A stretch of DNA of 64,000 nt from UBA4923 sp964606165 (GTDB taxonomy: Bacteria > Bacillota > Clostridia > Saccharofermentanales > DTU023). The stretch is from positions 1 through 64,000 of the forward strand of contig CAZSFQ010000009.1 of NCBI GenBank assembly GCA_964606165.1, read 5' to 3'. Position numbers and translations under genes: made by a program. The number at the start of each line of letters is the position of its first letter. Positions within the stretch are counted from its first letter, which is position 1. A model generated the notes under the pieces. The model saw only the letters and a list, made by a program, of their open reading frames with translations. It was not told the DNA's origin and did not search any database. Positions 58,491 through 64,000 of this stretch are shown in pieces.

Positions 58491-60257
58491 ATGTGCGACA
58501 CCGTGATTGAATTTCAAAATGTCTCTTTCTCATACGGCGCCATGCAGGGACAGCGGCCGATTGAGGCAGTCCGCCAGCTGTCCTTTTCGATCGAAAAAGG
58601 CTCGCATGTCGCCCTGATCGGCCGCAACGGTTCGGGAAAATCAACCATTGCCCGCCTTATGAACGGCTTGTTATTGCCTGATCAAGGCCTCGTCATGGTA
58701 GACGGCAAGCTGACGGCCGACGATGATTCCATTTACGAAATCAGAAGACAGTGCGGCATGGTCTTTCAAAACCCGGACAATCAGATCATCGGGACGACGG
58801 TCAAGGATGACGTCGCCTTCGGCCCGTCTAACCTGGGCCTTCCCGCTGAAGAGATCATGCGCCGGGTGGATGAGTCGCTTGCCATGACCGGCCTTTTGGA
58901 CTTGAAAGAGCGCCCGCCCCATGAATTGTCAGGAGGCCAAAAACAGAAACTTGCCATCGCTTCAGTCCTGGCCATGCAGCCCGACTGCATCATCCTGGAC
59001 GAAGCGACCGCCATGCTGGATCCGGTGGCGCGCCGCGATGTCATGGCCCTGATCGGGGATCTGAGAAAACAACACGGAATCACTATAGTCCAGATCACAC
59101 ATCACATGGAGGAGGCCCTGACCGCCGATTACGTCCATGTCATCAGTGATGGCGGCATCGCTTTCAGCGGGACGCCGGCGGATGTGTTTGACCAGGTTGA
59201 CCGCGTTAAAAGAGAAGGATTGTCTGTGCCGGCCCATCTGGAAATCGCCCGCCTGATTTCAGAGCGGGCCGGTGTGGGTTACGACCGGGAGGAGATCATT
59301 TCCTTTGAGGGAGCGGTCCATTTTGTCAACCGTGTGATGGAAAACCATTTGACCGGACCCATCAATGAGTGTGTGGTCAAGCCCCGTTTTGATGAAAGCC
59401 AGCCGGCCGTTGTTGAAGTTACTGACTTGTCTTATTCCTACCCTACCGCGGGGGGGCCGCCAATCGAAGCGCTTCACACTGTTTCAATGACTGTGCGCCA
59501 GGGAGAGATCCTGGGCATTGCCGGGCATACAGGTTCAGGCAAATCGACCCTGATCCAGCATTTGAATGGCCTGATACCCGCTCATAAAGGCCATGTAATT
59601 GTCCTGGGGCACGATCTGTCAGAAAAAAAAGAGATCCGTCAGATCCGGCCCCAGGTCGGACTTCTCTTCCAGTATCCTGAAGACCAGCTCTTTGAGGAGA
59701 CCGTGGCTCTTGACATCGCTTTTGCGCCCAAACAGCAAAAACGTTCGCCGGAAGAAGTTGAGAGGGCCGTGCTGCGGGCTGCCGGACGTCTGGGGATCGA
59801 GTCGATTCTCGACCGGTCGCCCTTTGAGCTGTCGGGCGGCCAGCGCCGCCGTGTAGCCATCGCGGGCGTGCTCGCCGCCGAACCCGCCATTGTCATACTG
59901 GACGAGCCCGCGGCCGGGCTTGATCCCGCCGGTCGCGATGACTTGTTCAAGGATCTTCTGACACTTTCAGCCGAGGGGGCCACCTTGATCATTGTCTCCC
60001 ATGACATGGAGATGATGACCCGTTACGCCGACCGGATCCTGGTTTTAAAAGAGGGTGGGGTCGCCGGAATCGGAACGCCTTCAGAAATCATCGCCTCTGC
60101 GCGATTTTTGGACCAGGCCCACCTGGATATGCCGGCGCCCAAGCGATTTTTGGATGCGCTGGCCGATGAGTACAAGGATCTCGATACATCCTGTTTCAAT
60201 GTAAGGGACGCCGCCACGGCCCTATTGTCCGCGAAACGGAGGGCGCCCCATGGGTAA
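58491..60257 (+). CDS. ecfA: ECF transporter ATPase, EcfA1-EcfA2 fusion, 588 aa
   Basis: Two complete ABC ATPase domains lie in one chain: Walker A GRNGSGKST (44-52) with signature LSGGQ (146-150) in the first half, and GHTGSGKST (345-353) with LSGGQRRRVAIAG in the second. EcfA1 and EcfA2 are usually separate neighbouring genes; here they are joined by a linker of about 60 residues. With EcfT next door they form the shared energising unit for vitamin and metal uptake through various S components. None of the S components is in the window. Confidence 0.93.
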   Translation: MCDTVIEFQNVSFSYGAMQGQRPIEAVRQLSFSIEKGSHVALIGRNGSGKSTIARLMNGLLLPDQGLVMVDGKLTADDDSIYEIRRQCGMVFQNPDNQIIGTTVKDDVAFGPSNLGLPAEEIMRRVDESLAMTGLLDLKERPPHELSGGQKQKLAIASVLAMQPDCIILDEATAMLDPVARRDVMALIGDLRKQHGITIVQITHHMEEALTADYVHVISDGGIAFSGTPADVFDQVDRVKREGLSVPAHLEIARLISERAGVGYDREEIISFEGAVHFVNRVMENHLTGPINECVVKPRFDESQPAVVEVTDLSYSYPTAGGPPIEALHTVSMTVRQGEILGIAGHTGSGKSTLIQHLNGLIPAHKGHVIVLGHDLSEKKEIRQIRPQVGLLFQYPEDQLFEETVALDIAFAPKQQKRSPEEVERAVLRAAGRLGIESILDRSPFELSGGQRRRVAIAGVLAAEPAIVILDEPAAGLDPAGRDDLFKDLLTLSAEGATLIIVSHDMEMMTRYADRILVLKEGGVAGIGTPSEIIASARFLDQAHLDMPAPKRFLDALADEYKDLDTSCFNVRDAATALLSAKRRAPHG

Positions 60258-61092
60258 AAGCATGCTGGGCCGCTCGGTCCCGGGCAACTCAATCCTTCAC
60301 AGGACGGACGCGAGGATCAAGTTCATCGCCGCCATTCTCATGATGGTCGCGACCCTTTCCATCCGCGACGTCCGCGTCATGGCCCTCTTTCTGGTATGGA
60401 CCATTCTCCTGATGGCCGTGTCCAGGATCAGGCCGGGCATTATCCTCCGAAGCGTGCGTCCCATCGTGGTCATCATTCTATTTGCCGTCATACTCCACCT
60501 GCTGACGGTTGAGGGGCGTGTCCTGGTTCAAATAGGCTCGCTCAAAATCACGGAAGAAGGCCTTTTATCCGGTCTCATGACAGCCCTCAGGCTCTCCTTG
60601 ATGATCATCAATACATCGCTTCTGCTGACCTTGACCACGACGCCGCTGGCTGTCGCCGATGCCCTTGAGAGTCTTTTATCCCCGCTTCGCTACCTTAAGT
60701 TTCCCGTCCATGAGTTTGCCATGATGATGTCCATCGCCCTCCGCTTCGTACCGACCCTGATGGATGAAGCCGTAAAAATCATGAAGGCGCAGTCCTCGCG
60801 CGGGGCCAATTACGATACGGGAGGCCTTTTGAAGCGGGCAGGCGGCCTGGTCAGCATTCTCGTCCCGCTTTTTGTTTCCAGCTTCCGGCGCGCCGACGAT
60901 TTAGCGGTTGCCATGGACGCGCGCTGCTACCGGGGTGAGCAGGGGAGGACGCGGCTTTACGCGGCCCAATTGACCATGGCTGATGTCATGTTTTTGTCGG
61001 TCGTAGCCCTGCTCCTTGTCTTCGCCCTTATTTCGAAGCAGCTGCTTCCTTCCCTGGGCGGCCTGCTTGGCTCAACCCTGAGCGCGTTTTGA
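60250..61092 (+). CDS. ecfT: ECF transporter transmembrane protein EcfT, 280 aa
   Basis: Five to six membrane helices and the cytoplasmic coupling-helix motif ARG variants are present: KAQSSRGANYDTG and AMDARCYRG (the second contains the conserved Ala-Arg-x-x). It overlaps the ATPase gene by 8 bp and precedes truA by 1 bp, as in many Bacillota. Confidence 0.95.
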   Translation: MGKSMLGRSVPGNSILHRTDARIKFIAAILMMVATLSIRDVRVMALFLVWTILLMAVSRIRPGIILRSVRPIVVIILFAVILHLLTVEGRVLVQIGSLKITEEGLLSGLMTALRLSLMIINTSLLLTLTTTPLAVADALESLLSPLRYLKFPVHEFAMMMSIALRFVPTLMDEAVKIMKAQSSRGANYDTGGLLKRAGGLVSILVPLFVSSFRRADDLAVAMDARCYRGEQGRTRLYAAQLTMADVMFLSVVALLLVFALISKQLLPSLGGLLGSTLSAF

Positions 61093-61093
61093 G

Positions 61094-61924
61094 ATGGACA
61101 CCATGGATAAGTGCGCGCGCTACGCCGTTATGACCGAATACGACGGGACGGCTTTCAGTGGCTGGCAGCGTCAGAAAAACGCCCTGTCGGTCCAGCAGTG
61201 TCTGGAGGATGCCTGGTACGCGCTTTCGGGTGAGCGCATTAAGCTGACAGGCGGCAGCCGGACCGATGCCGGTGTTTCCGCCCTTCGCCACGTCTCCTCT
61301 TTTTCTTCAAGGACGGCCATTCCCTTGGATCGCATAGCCCTGGCCTGGAATACGGTGCTTCCGCCGGAAGTCGCGGTTGCGGCAATCCGGCCTGTCAACC
61401 GGGCCTTCAACCCGCGCTATGATGCCCTGGGAAAAACTTACCGTTACACGGTCAGGACGGGCCGTACCCGGCCGGTTCTGGCAAGATCCCTCTCAGCTTA
61501 TGTCCCCGGCCCCCTTGACCGGGAAGCCATGCGGGAAGCGGCGGCAAAACTTTCGGGAAAGCATAATTTCACTTCTTTCATGGATCAGGGTTCTCCGACC
61601 AAGAGACCGGTGAGGACTCTGTATGAGATCGGCTTCCATGAAGCTGAGAGCGAGATCATTTTGACCTTTACCGGTGACGGATTTTTATACCACATGGCCA
61701 GGATTCTGGCAGGCACCATTGTCTCCGCGGGGCAGGGCAAGATTGATCCTGATACAATAGAGAAGATTATTGAATCGTATAACCGGGTGCTGGCGGGACC
61801 GACGCTGGCGCCGGAGGGTCTTTTGCTGGAGCGTGTCTACTTCGCCGGCCACTTGTTCGGCGGTGACCGCTGGCCCTACGAAGACTCAAGGCGGCAAGCC
61901 AAGCTGGCACATCTTTTACCTTGA
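61094..61924 (+). CDS. truA: tRNA pseudouridine synthase A
   Basis: TruA (276 aa) makes pseudouridine in the anticodon arm (positions 38-40). The catalytic Asp is in SRTDAGVSALRHVSSF, and the FSGWQRQ and GDGFLYHMARIL motifs are intact. It starts 1 bp after ecfT, so it is coupled. Confidence 0.97.
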   Translation: MDTMDKCARYAVMTEYDGTAFSGWQRQKNALSVQQCLEDAWYALSGERIKLTGGSRTDAGVSALRHVSSFSSRTAIPLDRIALAWNTVLPPEVAVAAIRPVNRAFNPRYDALGKTYRYTVRTGRTRPVLARSLSAYVPGPLDREAMREAAAKLSGKHNFTSFMDQGSPTKRPVRTLYEIGFHEAESEIILTFTGDGFLYHMARILAGTIVSAGQGKIDPDTIEKIIESYNRVLAGPTLAPEGLLLERVYFAGHLFGGDRWPYEDSRRQAKLAHLLP

Positions 61925-61937
61925 AGGAGCGATAACC

Positions 61938-63407
61938 ATGGCAAACGGATGGGATCAGGACATCAATCTGTCCATGCTGACAGACTTCTACGAGTTGACC
62001 ATGTCCAACGCCTATTACAAGCAGGGCATGGTGAATACGACCGCAGTCTTTGACATGTTCTTCCGCGACATTCCCGAGCGGGGCGGATTTGCCATCATGG
62101 CCGGCGTGGAACAACTGGCAGAATATCTTTCCAATATCCATTTCAGCGAGCAGGACCTTGCCTATTTGGAAAGGCTGGGCCAATTCGATCAAGGCTTTCT
62201 TGACTACCTGCGTCATTTTAAGTTTGAGTGCGATGTCTGGGCCATACCGGAGGGAATGCCGATTTTCCCGGGTGAACCCATTGTCAAGGTGAAAGGGCCC
62301 ATCATTCAGGCGCAGATGGTGGAAACCATGGTGCTGCTTACCATCAACCACCAGAGCCTGATCGCGACCAAGTCATCACGTATCGTCCGCGCCGCCGAGG
62401 GGCGGGCCATCCTGGAATTCGGTGCCAGGCGGGCTCAAGGGTCCGATGCTTCAATCCTGGGAGCCCGGGCGGCTTACATCGCCGGTGTCGCGGGGACTTC
62501 CTGCACCGTTGCCGGTGAGATCTTCGAGATCCCCGTGCTGGGTACCATGGCCCACAGCTGGGTGCAGGCTTTTGAGTCGGAATATGAGGCCTTCGCCGCT
62601 TACGCGACCGCCTATCCCGATGACTGCCAGCTCCTGGTCGATACATATAATACGCTCCGGTGCGGTATCCCCAATGCCATCAGGGCCAGCCGCGAGGTGT
62701 TGGAGCCCCGGGGCAAACGCCTGAAGGGCATCCGGATTGATTCAGGGGATCTGGCTTACTTGTCGATCCGGTCCCGTGAAATGCTGGATGAAGCGGGTTT
62801 AACCGACTGCAAGATCACTGTCAGCAGCGCAATTGACGAATACCTGATCCGCGATTTGCTCCATCAGAGTGCCAAGGTCGATTCCTTTGGTGTCGGCGAA
62901 CGCCTGATAACCTCCAGGTCGGAGCCTGTCTTCAGCGGTGTTTATAAGCTGTCGGCCATTGAAGCCAAAGGTGTCATGGAGCCGCGCATGAAGCTGTCGG
63001 ACAATCCTGAGAAGGTGACAAACCCGGGGGAAAAAGAGCTGTACCGCCTCTATGACAGGGACACCGGCCAGGTGGAAGCTGACCTCATCACCCTTTTAGG
63101 CGAGAAAATCGACGATAAAAAACCGCTTACCATATTTGACCCCCTCCACACCTGGAAACGCAAGACATTGACCAGCTTCCGGGCCGAACCCATCCTCAAG
63201 CCCCTCTTTCACAAGGGCATACCCTGCGCTGAGAAGCGCGACATCGAGGAGATCCGCTCTTTTTGCCAGGGACAGCTTGAGACTTTATGGGATTCCCTGA
63301 AACGCTTCGAAAATCCGCAGGAGTACTATGTTGACCTTTCTGTTGACCTCTGGGAACTGAAAGAGGCCTTCCTTCGTCAGGAATCATGCGGATGGGGCAA
63401 GCCATGA
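61938..63407 (+). CDS. pncB: Nicotinate phosphoribosyltransferase, 489 aa
   Basis: This enzyme makes nicotinate mononucleotide from nicotinate and PRPP in the NAD salvage pathway. LTDFYELTMSNAYYKQGM, FGARRAQGSDASILGARAAYIAG and GIRIDSGDLAYLSIRSREM are family hallmarks, and length is normal. GAAGGAG precedes the ATG at 61938. Its TGA overlaps the ATG of the next gene. Confidence 0.95.
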   Translation: MANGWDQDINLSMLTDFYELTMSNAYYKQGMVNTTAVFDMFFRDIPERGGFAIMAGVEQLAEYLSNIHFSEQDLAYLERLGQFDQGFLDYLRHFKFECDVWAIPEGMPIFPGEPIVKVKGPIIQAQMVETMVLLTINHQSLIATKSSRIVRAAEGRAILEFGARRAQGSDASILGARAAYIAGVAGTSCTVAGEIFEIPVLGTMAHSWVQAFESEYEAFAAYATAYPDDCQLLVDTYNTLRCGIPNAIRASREVLEPRGKRLKGIRIDSGDLAYLSIRSREMLDEAGLTDCKITVSSAIDEYLIRDLLHQSAKVDSFGVGERLITSRSEPVFSGVYKLSAIEAKGVMEPRMKLSDNPEKVTNPGEKELYRLYDRDTGQVEADLITLLGEKIDDKKPLTIFDPLHTWKRKTLTSFRAEPILKPLFHKGIPCAEKRDIEEIRSFCQGQLETLWDSLKRFENPQEYYVDLSVDLWELKEAFLRQESCGWGKP

Positions 63408-64000
63408 GGGGCCTTGTCGATACGCACAACCACCTGGATTTCTGGTCGCCCGACGCCACACAGACATACGAAGAACTGATGGAAGAAGCGAAGAGGCGGG
63501 GACTCCATGGTGTTGCCATCTCTGATCACTTCGATCCCGATTGTGAGATGACGGACGGATCGGCCTGGATGTTCGATCCGAAAGCTTACATGGAAAGCTT
63601 TTACGGCAAAAGGCGCATGCCCTCAAAAAGAGAGGCGGGTGATCCTCCGGGTTTTCTTCTTGGGATTGAATTGGGTTGGATGCCGGAGGCCCGGCAGCTC
63701 CTCCATGAAGTTGTAAAAGACCATCCCTTCGACTTTGCCATTATTTCGCTTCACTTTTTTCGCAATCACGATCCCTATACACACGCGAAGGAGATCTACA
63801 CCTCGAAGCTCCACCATATCTACGACGAAGTGATCCATACCATCGCCGATTCCGCTGAAGAAATGAGTGAAGCGCAAATCATCGGCCATTTTGACTTTTT
63901 CTCACGCTACGCGCCTGAAAGAAAATCCAAGATGCTCTATGAACACGCACCTGCTGCTTTTGACCGGCTTTTTAAGGTCATGGCAAAAAACGGCCAGGTG
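63404..64000 (+). CDS. PHP-domain protein, histidinol-phosphatase (HisK/HisJ)-like, start only
   Basis: The first 199 residues are inside the window. The metal-binding HNH-like opening LVDTHNHLDFW and later AISDHFDPD, IISLHFFRNHD and IIGHFDFFSRYA are the spaced His/Asp sites of the PHP fold. It may be histidinol-phosphate phosphatase or another phosphoesterase; the C-terminus is missing. It is coupled to pncB by ATGA. Confidence 0.85.
   Translation, partial: MRGLVDTHNHLDFWSPDATQTYEELMEEAKRRGLHGVAISDHFDPDCEMTDGSAWMFDPKAYMESFYGKRRMPSKREAGDPPGFLLGIELGWMPEARQLLHEVVKDHPFDFAIISLHFFRNHDPYTHAKEIYTSKLHHIYDEVIHTIADSAEEMSEAQIIGHFDFFSRYAPERKSKMLYEHAPAAFDRLFKVMAKNGQV

Noticed and set aside
1..64000. CRISPR arrays, insertion sequences, prophage
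   Set aside because: No regularly spaced short repeats, transposases, integrases or phage structural genes were seen.

Overview
The window looks like a chromosomal segment of a moderately GC-rich Bacillota, most likely class Clostridia. The evidence is the gram-positive S10-spc-alpha gene order, a zinc-type S14, lipoproteins with classical lipoboxes, strong AGGAGG ribosome-binding sites, an fhs gene, glycyl-radical and B12 enzymes, an ECF vitamin-transporter core, and a surface protein with a C-terminal sorting-like signal. A 100-N scaffold gap at 14846-14945 shows that this is a draft assembly. No phage, IS element, integrase or CRISPR array is visible.

Layout. 1-6.6 kb: the end of lepA, a tRNA-Leu(UAG), then a loose series of small, mostly single genes (three lipoproteins, a DsrE-like protein, an SGNH hydrolase, an AhpD-like protein, a nitroreductase). 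Hairpins of one related sequence family separate them. 6.6-14 kb: a MarR-MATE-VOC unit, a sigma-like protein with membrane segments, and a glycyl radical enzyme with its activase (HypD/HypE type). 14-23.3 kb: a large repetitive surface protein, an HTH regulator, and a divergent MacB-type efflux set. 23.3-26.5 kb: an opine-dehydrogenase-like gene translationally coupled to a fused B12-domain/TIM-barrel mutase-like gene, behind a structured leader. 26.5-33.2 kb (minus strand): a metal P-type ATPase operon, a radical SAM gene, a tiny membrane peptide, a C-N hydrolase, adenine deaminase and a SIMPL protein. 33.4-42 kb: a Crp/Fnr regulator, fhs, a PucR/CdaR-like regulator, ftsE-ftsX, a LytM endopeptidase and an S41 protease.

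42-58.4 kb is the ribosomal superoperon, rpsJ to rplQ with secY, adk, map, infA and rpoA. It has a well-formed promoter and a leader of about 250 nt. Several ribosomal proteins depart from the usual length: L22 has an N-terminal extension, L16 an acidic tail, L17 an insertion, and L24 a zinc-ribbon-like end. 58.4-64 kb: a fused EcfA1-EcfA2 gene, ecfT, truA, nicotinate phosphoribosyltransferase, and the start of a PHP-family phosphatase.

Functional reading: amino-acid fermentation and radical or B12 chemistry (hydroxyproline dehydration, a possible unknown aminomutase-like pathway, one-carbon metabolism), purine salvage, metal and drug export, and cell division with wall remodelling sit next to the core translation cluster. 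The most interesting item is the opine-dehydrogenase/B12-mutase gene pair. Its layout parallels known clostridial mutase-dehydrogenase pairs, but the family combination is different.
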